From JAUVKT01 sp942491535 (GTDB taxonomy: Bacteria; Bacteroidota; Bacteroidia; Bacteroidales; VadinHA17): DNA of 64,000 bases. Location: assembly GCA_942491535.1 (NCBI GenBank), contig CALOBV010000024.1, positions 372,001-436,000 of the forward strand, written 5' to 3'. A model generated the notes under the pieces. It saw nothing but the letters and a program-made list of their open reading frames with translations. It did not search any database and was not told the DNA's origin. A program made the translations under genes and the position numbers. Positions 43,685-52,841 of this stretch are shown here, in pieces; within the stretch, counting starts at the first letter, position 1, and every line of letters begins with the position of its first letter.

Positions 43685-43768
43685 TACCCAGAGTCGGGAT
43701 CGAACCGACACGGTATTGCTACCACTGGTGTTTGAGACCAGCGCGTCTACCAATTCCGCCATCTGGGC
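43685..43768 (-). tRNA. tRNA-Leu (anticodon CAA)
   Basis: 84 nt on the minus strand. The acceptor GCCCAGA pairs with TCTGGGT (G1-U72 wobble), and the D arm contains AATTGGTAGAC. The anticodon stem CTGGT/ACCAG holds the loop CTCAAAC, giving CAA. The long variable arm (GGTA-GCAA-TACC) is typical for leucine, and the T arm is GTCGG-TTCGATC-CCGAC. CCA is not encoded. This is the one intact copy in the array. Confidence 0.94.
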
Positions 43769-43793
43769 TGGTAGATTTGCAAATATTCGCTTA

Positions 43794-43832
43794 CGAAAAT
43801 AGGCAAACAATTTGCCTGCGAAAATAGGCAAA
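43794..43832. repeat. Direct repeat CGAAAATAGGCAAA x2 upstream of tRNA-Leu
   Basis: Copies at 43794-43807 and 43819-43832 (25-bp period). Between them AGGCAAA-CAA-TTTGCCT forms a small hairpin (43801-43817). It sits 26 bp before the tRNA 5' end, in its promoter region. Confidence 0.7.
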
Positions 43833-43867
43833 AACTGTTATCCTGCAAAAGAATTAAACACTTAACA

Positions 43868-44071
43868 CTACTTGCCAATCAACTCCAGAATCCTCTTTTC
43901 ATCCTTCTCATCTGCCTCGAGGGCTCCCCAGCCATGCTGCCCCTGGAACAGGCCATCATAGGCAGCGTCATGATAACTCCTGATAATATGAGGTATGCCC
44001 TCACTATCAAGAATATCCTTTATCCGTAATGCCTCAATCTCATTATCAAGCGTAATTATCCTTTTATGCAT
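43868..44071 (-). CDS. DUF2007-type putative signal-transducing protein
   Basis: 67 residues. KRIITLDNEIEALRIKDILD and GIPHIIRSYHD follow the DUF2007 pattern: a strand, a helix covering EA..IK..L...GI, and a strand, ending in EKDEKRILELI. Ferredoxin-like small cytosolic proteins of unknown detailed role. Its stop is about 100 bp upstream of the tRNA-Leu gene on the same strand. Confidence 0.82.
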   Translation of the reverse strand: MHKRIITLDNEIEALRIKDILDSEGIPHIIRSYHDAAYDGLFQGQHGWGALEADEKDEKRILELIGK

Positions 44072-44124
44072 AATTCATATTTTAGTAATAAAACAAACTA
44101 TCCCGGCCCGTGGTTCGCTTATAT

Positions 44125-44448
44125 CTACTTATTCGTGAAATTAACTTTCCTTTGTTGGATTCTTAATAATCGCTTCTTCTGAAACAAATAAATTGGGAAG
44201 GTGATCATTGGTGTTATAATTACCATAATAATCCATGCCGCTTTGTTAAAAATATCAGATCTTGCAATGTCTATTATAAACACAATCCAGCATAACAATT
44301 GACATACTAACGGGATAATAGAACTAAAAGTCCGGTCATTATTACCAATCCCGTCAAGATACCAGATAATAAACAGTATCCATAAGAGAATCGTAAGAGA
44401 CCACAGCAGGCCTGTCGGAAATTGTGCGGGCGTTTTCTTTTTTTCCAT
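44125..44448 (-). CDS. Small three-helix membrane protein
   Basis: 107 residues with hydrophobic segments at about 14-32, 42-62 and 70-90 and a basic C-terminus. The last helix (AAWIIMVIITPMITFPIYLF) recalls the PLDc_N-type membrane pair, but the match is weak. Lies between the serine hydrolase and the DUF2007 gene on the same strand. Confidence 0.7.
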   Translation of the reverse strand: MEKKKTPAQFPTGLLWSLTILLWILFIIWYLDGIGNNDRTFSSIIPLVCQLLCWIVFIIDIARSDIFNKAAWIIMVIITPMITFPIYLFQKKRLLRIQQRKVNFTNK

Positions 44449-44479
44449 AATACAGCGATTTAAATTAATTTATTCCATT

Positions 44480-45889
44480 TTATTCTCTGATTCTATAGGG
44501 TTTAAGTTCTTCAAAAAAGATATCTCCATTGGGCACACTGAAGTCCATTCCAATAACCCCAAGGTTATTATCGAGATCAAACTTAAGTGTTCCGAAATCG
44601 AACCAGGCATGAATATTATCCCAGTCTATCTCCCATACGTCATAATGCCAGTGAATAAGACTGGCCGACAACTCCGGTGCATGCTCAAAAAATAAGCGCA
44701 GCATATTTCCTTCCAGCCTGACTTCTATCTCTCCATATATGTCGGATTGATATTTACCGGCGTATTTTTCGAGAGCCAGCGATGGCTTTGTGCCCGATAC
44801 CCTCGCTTCAATAGCCCTTGTTACACGTGGGTCGACAGCAGGTCTGCTCTTCGATCTTTCCAGGTACTCAGCCGACCAGTCCTTGCCATCAACTCCAAGA
44901 AGTTTATCTATTGTATAATAGCTTAGTGCCATATATGGGGTTTCCAGGCCGTTAGTCAGAACCACCACACCAAGATTCTCATCAGGGATCATTGATACTG
45001 CGGTTATCATCCCATCATATCCCCCTGTATGTCCGACAAATAGCCTTCCCTGGTAATCACTTAACGACCAGCCCAGTCCGTAGCCCCTGAAATGCCTGTT
45101 AAAATCATCCTCTCTGGTATGGTTGACCGTGAAATTATTATGAGGGGTCCAGATAATATTCCTTGAGGATGGTGTCAGCAGTGTATCATCACCTATTATC
45201 CCATGATTCATATTAAATATCATCCATTTTGAAACATCATTCACACTCGAAATAATTCCTCCCAGGGCTCCAATCTCTTCCCAGTCGACCCATTCAATTG
45301 GAACATTTTCTCCATCAACAAGTGCATGGGGAGTAGCATAATTACCCACATCATCCAGGTCGTCAGGAGATGTAACTGTTCTGTCCATCCCCAGAGGATC
45401 AAGTATCCTCTCTTTCACATTATCGCTCCAGCTCTTCCCTGTTACTTCCTTAATAATCTCACCCATGGTTATATACATAACATTCGAATAACCATAGCCT
45501 GCCCGGAAATCATATGCTTTTGGAAGGTATTTAATTCTCTCAATAATCTCCTTACTTGTAAGATCTGATTTGTACCAGATCACATCACCGCTGAAGGTTC
45601 CCAGCCCACAGCGATGGCTCAGCAAATCACGGATTGTCATTTCTTTTGATACCCAGGAGTCGTACAACTCAAAATACGGCAGGTAATCAACTACCTTATC
45701 GTTCCAGTCGAGTTTTCCTTCCTGGACAAGCATGGCAACGAGTGCCGAAGTAAATGCTTTGGAATTTGATGCTATCGCATAGAGAGTGTTCCCGTCAGGG
45801 ATATCATTTTTGCCTTCTTCCTTCAGTCCATAGCCTTTGCTAAAGACTATCTCTCCATCTTTAACTATTGCAACAGTAAAGCCCGGCAC
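44480..45889 (-). CDS. Serine hydrolase, beta-lactamase class C-like, apparently lacking its 5' end
   Basis: 470 codons from a GTG at 45889. The catalytic motifs are present: SNSK (Ser41, Lys44), GYSNVMY as the YxN motif, and HTGGYDG as the third motif. A C-terminal beta-rich domain follows after about residue 360. The similarity clearly starts further up (YYKKVAADWNVPGFTVAIVK), and the GTG is the Val of that stretch. The frame is open to 46009 but has no ATG, GTG or TTG there, and no signal peptide can be found in any frame, although the family is normally exported. The gene is therefore probably truncated at its 5' end or dependent on a poor start. Confidence 0.72.
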   Translation of the reverse strand: MPGFTVAIVKDGEIVFSKGYGLKEEGKNDIPDGNTLYAIASNSKAFTSALVAMLVQEGKLDWNDKVVDYLPYFELYDSWVSKEMTIRDLLSHRCGLGTFSGDVIWYKSDLTSKEIIERIKYLPKAYDFRAGYGYSNVMYITMGEIIKEVTGKSWSDNVKERILDPLGMDRTVTSPDDLDDVGNYATPHALVDGENVPIEWVDWEEIGALGGIISSVNDVSKWMIFNMNHGIIGDDTLLTPSSRNIIWTPHNNFTVNHTREDDFNRHFRGYGLGWSLSDYQGRLFVGHTGGYDGMITAVSMIPDENLGVVVLTNGLETPYMALSYYTIDKLLGVDGKDWSAEYLERSKSRPAVDPRVTRAIEARVSGTKPSLALEKYAGKYQSDIYGEIEVRLEGNMLRLFFEHAPELSASLIHWHYDVWEIDWDNIHAWFDFGTLKFDLDNNLGVIGMDFSVPNGDIFFEELKPYRIRE

Positions 45890-46347
45890 ATTCCAGTCTG
45901 CAGCAACCTTTTTATAGTATTTATCAAGATCATTTAGATCGCTTTTTAAAACAGATATAGTAGCTGAGCGAAGAGAGTGGCTTATTATCCGAGCAAATAC
46001 CTGAATACATTATATTTTTATAGTGCCAGTCCCAGTTAAGAGTTCATCATCTTTTCTCTTTCATATTCTACGATAATCCAACACTCCCGAGATGAAAACG
46101 CACCCCAAGAAGGCCTATAATACCCCCAGCGCAAAAGCCCCAAAGTCGGCTAGAGCAGAAGAGTAAATTATTTTCATATTTCTTAAGAATTATTATCAGA
46201 GAATAGTAAAGATAGAAAAATAGGATGAAATTTTCCTAATCTTTTAGTTCACCATCTCCAAAAAAAATATACAGGACTATCCCGGGTTCAATATTTAAGA
46301 AATTATTATGCAATAATTGATTTAGTTATCTTTAATAAAAAAATCAA
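45890..46347. other. Gap of about 460 bp around a lost gene start
   Basis: The first 120 bp continue the serine hydrolase frame without a start codon. The rest holds no gene or repeat that I can support. It ends in an AT-rich promoter-like region before the ureohydrolase gene (TATCTTTA at about 46326). Confidence 0.5.
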
Positions 46348-47133
46348 ATGAGTAATATAGCACTTGTGGGGATTCCCTACGATCGTAAGTCTTCATTTAT
46401 GAGAGGTCCATCGGCAGCACCCTCTGAAATAAGAAAATGTCTTTATTCTCACTCTACAAACCTCTTTGCTGAAAACGGGATATCGATAGAAGATGAAAGG
46501 ATTATTGACCATGGTGATATAATAATTGATGGATACCTGGATATAAGTAATGATATAAAACAGATACTTGCCGGCAACAATAGAATATTATCACTCGGTG
46601 GAGACCATTCAATTACCTATCCAATTCTCAAAGCCTATTCAGATTATTATGACAACATTGAGATACTCCATATTGATGCACATGCTGACCTGTATGATAT
46701 ACTTGATGGAGATAAGTATTCACATGCCTGTCCCTTTGCCAGGATAATGGAAGATAAGCTGGCAGCACGCCTGGTACAGGTGGGGATCAGAACACTAAAT
46801 GATCACCAGAGAGAGCAATCAAGGAAGTTTCGAACCGAAATTTTAGAAATGAAGAACTACTCCATCAAGAAAGTGCCGGCAATGAAGAATCCTGTCTATC
46901 TGTCAATTGATCTTGATGGAATCGATCCTGCCTTTGCCCCTGGAGTATCACATCATGAACCGGGAGGGCTGTCATCACGCGATGTAATTAACATTGTACA
47001 CAGTATAGAAGGGCCTGTTATCGGGGCCGACATCGTAGAGCTTAACCCGATCCGGGATAGTAATAATATAACTGCTGCTCTCGCAGCAAAGTTATGCAAG
47101 GAGATTATGGCCAAAATGCTAAAAGGAGATTAA
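46348..47133 (+). CDS. Ureohydrolase (agmatinase/arginase family)
   Basis: 261 residues. Binuclear manganese motifs are complete: LSLGGDHSITYP near residue 90, HIDAHADLYD near 111 and LSIDLDGIDPAFAPGVSHHE near 190, then VELNP. The length and GGLSSRDV segment favour agmatinase (agmatine to putrescine and urea), but arginase or formimidoglutamase cannot be excluded. No speA-like gene is in the window. Cytosolic. Confidence 0.88.
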   Translation: MSNIALVGIPYDRKSSFMRGPSAAPSEIRKCLYSHSTNLFAENGISIEDERIIDHGDIIIDGYLDISNDIKQILAGNNRILSLGGDHSITYPILKAYSDYYDNIEILHIDAHADLYDILDGDKYSHACPFARIMEDKLAARLVQVGIRTLNDHQREQSRKFRTEILEMKNYSIKKVPAMKNPVYLSIDLDGIDPAFAPGVSHHEPGGLSSRDVINIVHSIEGPVIGADIVELNPIRDSNNITAALAAKLCKEIMAKMLKGD

Positions 47134-47280
47134 GCCTGTCTTTACCGAACAGAAGGACTCGTATTGCGTTTGCTAACAACATCACTTATCAAAACAATTT
47201 CTCTAAGTTGATTTTCGAAATTGAATTGTGTAAGTTTGATGGCCTCAAAAACAAGCTAATTTGTATTTTTAAATACTGGT

Positions 47281-47739
47281 ATGAGCAAACAGGAAAATAA
47301 CGGAGAAAAACAATTGAATCTGGACAAAAGGTACCTTAAGATGGCTACAATATGGTCATCAAACTCATATTGCAAGAGACGACAGGTAGGTGCACTTATT
47401 GTAAAAGAAAAAATGATAATATCCGACGGCTATAATGGGACCCCGGCCGGATTTGAAAATATCTGCGAGGATGAAAACGGCCTGACAAAACCTTACGTAC
47501 TCCATGCCGAAGCCAATGCAATCACAAAAGTTGCAAAATCAAATAACTCCAGCCAGGATGCCACTCTATATGTAACCTCTTCACCATGTATTGAATGCGC
47601 CAAGCTGATTATTCAATCAGGTATTAGCAGGGTGGTTTACAGTAATAAATACAGTAAAACCGAAGGTCTCGACCTGCTCAAAAGAGCCGGGGTTGAGATT
47701 AATTATATTGAACTTGATATTAAAGAAAATGAAATATAA
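47281..47739 (+). CDS. dCMP deaminase family protein
   Basis: 152 residues. The zinc site of the cytidine-deaminase fold is HAEAN (His75, catalytic Glu77) with SPCIEC (Cys103, Cys106). The N-terminal CKRRQVGALIVKEKMIISDG and YNGTPAGFENICED are typical for dCMP deaminases (dCMP to dUMP for thymidylate supply). The N-terminal extension to about residue 14 is variable. The next gene starts 11 bp before its stop, so translation is probably coupled. Confidence 0.9.
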   Translation: MSKQENNGEKQLNLDKRYLKMATIWSSNSYCKRRQVGALIVKEKMIISDGYNGTPAGFENICEDENGLTKPYVLHAEANAITKVAKSNNSSQDATLYVTSSPCIECAKLIIQSGISRVVYSNKYSKTEGLDLLKRAGVEINYIELDIKENEI

Positions 47740-49336
47740 AAACAGTTTACGAAGTATAGTATTGCCTATTATTATAGCTCTTTCGCTTGCTGCAGGTGCT
47801 CTCTTTGGCAGGCTAATGCCAGGAAGCAGTTCGTCGCATCCTCCTATGACCGTTAAACCACGCAATAATAAGATAGGTAATATCCTTAATATTGTTGAAG
47901 CTAAATATGTAGATTCTGTCGATCGGGAGATGCTTGTTGAAGATGCAATTCCATATATATTGAATAAACTGGATCCTCACTCGGTATATATTCCTGCCAG
48001 GGATCTCCAGAGAATGAACGAACCTCTACAGGGCAATTTTGAAGGGATAGGCGTTTCATTTAATATGCTTACAGATACTGTTCTTATTATCAGCACCATA
48101 CCTGGCGGACCATCAGAAAAAGTCGGTATTATGGCAGGAGATAAGATAATATATGTTGGAGATTCTCTGGTGGCGGGACAGGGAGTCCCAGACCAGGGAG
48201 TAATATCATTGCTTAAAGGACCCAGGGGTACCGAAGTTACAATTCGTGTTTTACGCAAGGGAGAAGATGACCTGCTGCCCTTTACAATAAAAAGAGATAA
48301 AATACCTATTTATTCTGTTGACGTTTCCTACATGGTAAATCCCTCAACAGGATATATCAAAATTAGCCGATTCTCTATGACTACCTACCAGGAGTTCCTG
48401 GAAGGTCTTTATAAATTAAAAGACCTTGGAATGAAAAATTTAGTTCTGGATTTAAGAGGTAATGTCGGAGGAGTAATGGATCCATCAACTCAAATTGCAG
48501 ATGAATTTCTGGATGAAGGCAAACTAATTGTTTACACCGAAGGAAGGGCAAGTCCGCGACAGGATATATATGCCACATCAAAAGGGAACTTCCTGGACGG
48601 AGAATTAATTATTCTGCTTGACGAATGGAGTGCTTCGGCCAGTGAGATCCTGGCAGGAGCTATTCAGGACAACGACAGGGGCATGATTGTTGGCAGGAGA
48701 TCTTTTGGGAAGGGGCTGGTGCAGGAACCAATGGCTTTTAACGACGGGTCGGCAATGAGGTTAACAATAGCAAGGTATTACACACCAACAGGAAGATCAA
48801 TACAAAAACCATATTCGAACGGGACAGATGCCTATTACGAAGATCTGCACGATCGTTTTGCGCGGGGTGAAGCACTTGAGGCAGACAGCATTCACTTTGC
48901 AGATTCTCTAAAATATACAACACCGGGAGGAAGAACTGTATTCGGAGGAGGAGGAATTATGCCCGACTATTTTATCCCTGCAGACACAACGGGAGGATCT
49001 CTTTATTTCAACAGGCTCATACAATTGGGATTGATATACAGGTTTGCATTAAGTTACAGTGATGAAAACAGGGAGGAATTATCGGGCCTTGAAACTGCCG
49101 GTCAGTTTGATGATTATCTTAGCAGGGAATCAATAATGAAAAAATTTGTAAGCTTCGCTTCGGGTAGGGGAATAAATGCCTCGTCTGCTGATATGCTAAG
49201 GTCGGGAGATATAATTGAAATACAGATAAAAGCATATATTGCCAGGAATTTTCTTGATAACGAAGGCTTCTATCCGTTATGGGAGGGTCTGGATACTACA
49301 CTGCGTGAAGCTATTAAGTACTTAGACACCCTGTAA
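47729..49336 (+). CDS. S41 carboxyl-terminal processing protease
   Basis: 535 residues from the ATG at 47729, which overlaps the dCMP deaminase stop; the 12 codons before it in frame are not needed. It has a membrane anchor or signal helix (SIVLPIIIALSLAAGALFG), a PDZ domain at about 85-170 (GVSFNMLTDTVLIISTIPGG) and the S41 core with NVGGVMDPS, catalytic Ser in DEWSASASEILAGA and Lys in RRSFGKGLVQEP. It should act in the periplasm, trimming C-termini. Its end overlaps the convergent alpha/beta hydrolase by 23 bp. Confidence 0.93.
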   Translation: MKYKNSLRSIVLPIIIALSLAAGALFGRLMPGSSSSHPPMTVKPRNNKIGNILNIVEAKYVDSVDREMLVEDAIPYILNKLDPHSVYIPARDLQRMNEPLQGNFEGIGVSFNMLTDTVLIISTIPGGPSEKVGIMAGDKIIYVGDSLVAGQGVPDQGVISLLKGPRGTEVTIRVLRKGEDDLLPFTIKRDKIPIYSVDVSYMVNPSTGYIKISRFSMTTYQEFLEGLYKLKDLGMKNLVLDLRGNVGGVMDPSTQIADEFLDEGKLIVYTEGRASPRQDIYATSKGNFLDGELIILLDEWSASASEILAGAIQDNDRGMIVGRRSFGKGLVQEPMAFNDGSAMRLTIARYYTPTGRSIQKPYSNGTDAYYEDLHDRFARGEALEADSIHFADSLKYTTPGGRTVFGGGGIMPDYFIPADTTGGSLYFNRLIQLGLIYRFALSYSDENREELSGLETAGQFDDYLSRESIMKKFVSFASGRGINASSADMLRSGDIIEIQIKAYIARNFLDNEGFYPLWEGLDTTLREAIKYLDTL

Positions 49337-50120
49337 TAAAATCTGAAATAGCACTCACTATTTTGTCTGTCTCCTCAAGGAATCCCATATGTCCTGAATT
49401 TTCGAGAGAGAGCAAAGTAGCTTCGCCGGGCATCTTTAGATTTTCCAGCATCAGACTATAGGGTATATAATTGTCCAATACTCCCAGGATATATAGCAAG
49501 GGCACCTTGCTTTCATACATAATATTCTCACGAGATTTGCGGTTGATCATCCCCTTTAATACAGATACTATGCCTTCGGCCCGGTGGTCTGATGCTATTT
49601 TAATCAATTCTTTAACATCATCAACATGCTTCTCAAGGTTAATATCTGCAAACATTTTAGCTATGTTAACCGGGTAAAGGGCATCCTGCTTCCCGGCCTC
49701 CACAATATTTATTTCCCTAAGCCTGTTATTAACTATATCAGGGGTGTCGGCGAAGGGATGAGAATGAATAAGAACATAGGCCTTTAGTCTCTCCGGGTTG
49801 TTCTCAACCATTGAAAGAGCAACATAACCACCCAGTGAGTGACCGGCCAGGAAAAACCTGTCAATCCCTTCATTATCCACAACAGCCATCACCGCTCCTG
49901 CATGAAAACACATTGTTAGATCCCTTGAATAAATCGAAGATCTCCCATTGCCGGGCAGATCAACGCATATTACCCTGTATTTTTTTAATAGCTTATCTCT
50001 GAATCTGCCCCATACTTCAGAAGATTCGAGGTAGCCATGCACCAGGACAATAACTTCTCCTTTGCCACTGTCAGAATAAAATATATTGCCACCTTCATAT
50101 TTAGCTAACCTGGTTTGCAT
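49314..50120 (-). CDS. Alpha/beta hydrolase
   Basis: 268 residues. Oxyanion region VIVLVHGYLES, VDLPGNGRS, nucleophile elbow AGHSLGGYVAL, acid loop LYILGVLDNYIPY and the final His in ENSGHMGFLEE are in order. The substrate is unknown. It is cytosolic with no signal peptide. It lies between convergent S41 protease and the divergent sdh operon. Confidence 0.9.
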   Translation of the reverse strand: MQTRLAKYEGGNIFYSDSGKGEVIVLVHGYLESSEVWGRFRDKLLKKYRVICVDLPGNGRSSIYSRDLTMCFHAGAVMAVVDNEGIDRFFLAGHSLGGYVALSMVENNPERLKAYVLIHSHPFADTPDIVNNRLREINIVEAGKQDALYPVNIAKMFADINLEKHVDDVKELIKIASDHRAEGIVSVLKGMINRKSRENIMYESKVPLLYILGVLDNYIPYSLMLENLKMPGEATLLSLENSGHMGFLEETDKIVSAISDFITGCLST

Positions 50121-50142
50121 TCTTTAGAACATATGGTTTTTA

Positions 50143-50174
50143 TTAGTACTCTAAAAATAAATAAAATATATTTG
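50143..50174 (+). promoter_or_regulatory. Promoter of sdhCAB
   Basis: A perfect -7 box TATATTTG (50167-50174) with TTAG about 20 bp upstream (50143-50146), 39 bp before sdhC. Confidence 0.6.
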
Positions 50175-50213
50175 TATACATTGATATTCTTTTAACCTAA
50201 ATCAAGCTCAGAA

Positions 50214-50858
50214 ATGAATAAAGTGATCTTCTCATCCATTTCAAAGAAATTTGTTATGGCACTGGCAGGTCTTTTTCTCTTATTTTTCCTGCCGGTACAC
50301 CTAATCATCAACCTGATGCTACTAAAGAGTGATCCCGGACCATTTAACGAAGCAGCACACTTTATGGCAACATTTCCCGTAATTAAGATTGTTGAGATTG
50401 TACTTATTGTTACAATCCTGATCCATATTTTTTACGGGCTGACTCTTCAAATCCAAAACTGGATGGCTCGACCCACAGGCTATAAGTCGGGTCAAAAAGC
50501 CGAAACCTCTTTCTTTTCACGCTTTATGATCTGGACTGGCGGAAGTATTTTTATTTTCCTCCTTATTCATTTCTTTAACTTCTACTTTGTAAAACTTGGC
50601 ATTGTTGAGGGTGATCCTGAAAACTTCTACGCCCTGGCATACCAGCTTTTTCAGATCCCCGCGTATAATATCCTTTACTGGATTTGCTTTATTCTGCTGG
50701 GCTTTCATCTATTTCATGCATTTAGCTCAGCCTTCCAGACACTGGGATTGAATCATAGGATCTGGACACCTGTAGTTAAAGCAGTAGCACTATTCTACGC
50801 TATCTTTTTACCCCTGGGATTTAGTATTATTCCACTGGTTATCTGGTTATTCAAATAA
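50214..50858 (+). CDS. sdhC: Succinate dehydrogenase / fumarate reductase cytochrome b subunit
   Basis: 214 residues with five membrane helices and His residues in helices (PVHLIINL, IHIFYGL, LIHFFNFY, FHLFHAF) that can hold two b hemes. This is the single-subunit type (TIGR02046) of Bacteroidota, where no sdhD is needed. It anchors the flavoprotein and iron-sulfur subunits and passes electrons to or from menaquinone. First gene of sdhCAB, 24 bp before sdhA. Confidence 0.94.
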   Translation: MNKVIFSSISKKFVMALAGLFLLFFLPVHLIINLMLLKSDPGPFNEAAHFMATFPVIKIVEIVLIVTILIHIFYGLTLQIQNWMARPTGYKSGQKAETSFFSRFMIWTGGSIFIFLLIHFFNFYFVKLGIVEGDPENFYALAYQLFQIPAYNILYWICFILLGFHLFHAFSSAFQTLGLNHRIWTPVVKAVALFYAIFLPLGFSIIPLVIWLFK

Positions 50859-50882
50859 TTAATCCCGGAAAAGAAAACAGTT

Positions 50883-52802
50883 ATGGCAAAGTTAGATTCA
50901 AAAATACCAAAAGGACCACTTGCTCAGAAATGGTCGACATATAAGGATACGGCAAAGCTCGTAAACCCTGCAAATAAAAAGAAGCTGGATGTGATTGTTG
51001 TGGGTACCGGACTGGCCGGTGCAGGAGCAGCATCTGCTCTTGGTGAGCTGGGCTACAATGTTAAGAATTTCTGCTACCAGGATTCCCCCAGAAGAGCTCA
51101 CTCTGTTGCAGCACAGGGAGGTATCAATGCAGCAAAAAACTATCGGAACGACGGTGATAGTGTATATAGATTATTCTATGATATGATAAAGGGCGGAGAC
51201 TTCAGAGCACGCGAAGCAAATGTATACCGCGCCGCAGAAGTAAGTAATGATGTTATAGACCATTATACAGCAATGGGGGTTCCCTTTGCGCGTGATTATG
51301 GTGGAAATCTCGACAATCGTTCATTTGGAGGCGTACAGGTATCACGTACTTTCTATGCGAAGGGGCAGACAGGACAACAATGTCTGCTTGGAACCTATTC
51401 ATCACTTAACAGGCAGATAAGTAAGGGATCTGTGAAAATGTTTCCGCGCCGTGAAATGCTCGACCTTGTTATTGTTGAAGGCAAGGCAAGAGGAATTATC
51501 GTAAGAAATCTTATAAGCGGAGAGATAGAACGTCACTCAGCACATGCGGTTGTGCTTGCTACCGGAGGATATGGAACAATATATTATCTCTCAACACTGG
51601 CAGTAAACTCAAATGCCTCAGCAGCATGGAAAGCACATAAGAGGGGTGCATTATTTGCCAACCCCAGTTTTGTACAGATCCACCCAACAAGTATTCCTCA
51701 ATTAAATGATTACCAGTCGAAACTTACCCTTATGTCTGAATCATTGAGAAATGATGGCAGAATATGGGTCCCGAAAAAGAAGGGCGATAAAAGGCACGCA
51801 AACGACATCCCCGACGAAGAAAGAGATTATTATCTTGAGAGGCGATATCCTGCATTCGGAAACCTGGTACCCAGGGATGTGGCCTCCAGGGCAGCAAAAG
51901 AAAGATGTGATGCAGGTTATGGCGTGGGAGAAACCGGACTGGCTGTTAACCTTGATTTCAGGGATGCTATCAATAATCAGGGGCAAAAAGCTATAGAATC
52001 AAAATATGGAAATCTCTTCGAGATGTACGAAACCATCACAGGACTTAATCCCTATAAAGAACCTATGAGGATTTATCCTGCCGGTCATTATACAATGGGA
52101 GGATTATGGGTCGATTATGAACTTATGACTACAATCCCCGGGCTTTTTGCGATTGGTGAGGCTAATTTCTCCGACCATGGAGCAAACCGACTGGGAGCAA
52201 GCTCACTGATGCAGGCGTCGGGGGATGGTTATTTCATCCTTCCATATACTATTGGAAATTACCTGGCAGACGAAATAAGGACGCCAAGGATTGCTACCGA
52301 TATTCCGGAATTTGATAATATCGAAAAAGAAGTCAGGGAAAGAATCGAAAAACTACTTGCCATAAAAGGAAAACAAACCGCAACCTCTTTCCATAAACGA
52401 CTTGGAAGGATTATGTGGGATTATAGCGGAATGAGCAGGAATGAGGAAGGATTGAAAAAAGCTCTCGAGATGGTAAATGATCTTGAGAAAGAGTTCTGGA
52501 GCGATCTTTCAATACCCGGTAAAAGTGAAGACGTAAATATGGAACTTGAAAAGGCCGGTCGTGTTGCCGACTATTTCGAGCTGGCTAAATTAATGATAAC
52601 CGACGGACTCAACCGTAAAGAATCATGTGGAGCTCACTTCAGGGAAGAAAGTCAGACGCCCGAAGGAGAAGCTATGAGAGACGATAAGAACTATATGTAT
52701 GTTGCTGCATGGGAAAATATGGGTAGCGACAAGTCTCCCAAACTACACAAGGAAGAACTGATTTTTGAAGAAGTTGAGGTGAAAGTCAGGAGTTACAAGT
52801 AG
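50883..52802 (+). CDS. sdhA: Succinate dehydrogenase / fumarate reductase flavoprotein subunit
   Basis: 639 residues. The FAD-binding VIVVGTGLAGAGAASALGEL is followed by the flavinylation region HSVAAQGGINAAKNY (His for covalent FAD). The active-site part includes PTSIPQ and HYTMGGLWVDYEL, and the dinucleotide return IGEANFSDHGANRLGASSL. Oxidises succinate or reduces fumarate on the inner face of the membrane. The direction cannot be told from sequence; in anaerobic Bacteroidota fumarate reduction is common. Confidence 0.96.
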   Translation: MAKLDSKIPKGPLAQKWSTYKDTAKLVNPANKKKLDVIVVGTGLAGAGAASALGELGYNVKNFCYQDSPRRAHSVAAQGGINAAKNYRNDGDSVYRLFYDMIKGGDFRAREANVYRAAEVSNDVIDHYTAMGVPFARDYGGNLDNRSFGGVQVSRTFYAKGQTGQQCLLGTYSSLNRQISKGSVKMFPRREMLDLVIVEGKARGIIVRNLISGEIERHSAHAVVLATGGYGTIYYLSTLAVNSNASAAWKAHKRGALFANPSFVQIHPTSIPQLNDYQSKLTLMSESLRNDGRIWVPKKKGDKRHANDIPDEERDYYLERRYPAFGNLVPRDVASRAAKERCDAGYGVGETGLAVNLDFRDAINNQGQKAIESKYGNLFEMYETITGLNPYKEPMRIYPAGHYTMGGLWVDYELMTTIPGLFAIGEANFSDHGANRLGASSLMQASGDGYFILPYTIGNYLADEIRTPRIATDIPEFDNIEKEVRERIEKLLAIKGKQTATSFHKRLGRIMWDYSGMSRNEEGLKKALEMVNDLEKEFWSDLSIPGKSEDVNMELEKAGRVADYFELAKLMITDGLNRKESCGAHFREESQTPEGEAMRDDKNYMYVAAWENMGSDKSPKLHKEELIFEEVEVKVRSYK

Positions 52803-52841
52803 TATTTAATTTCAATGTATTAATCAGAAAGTTAATTCGTT

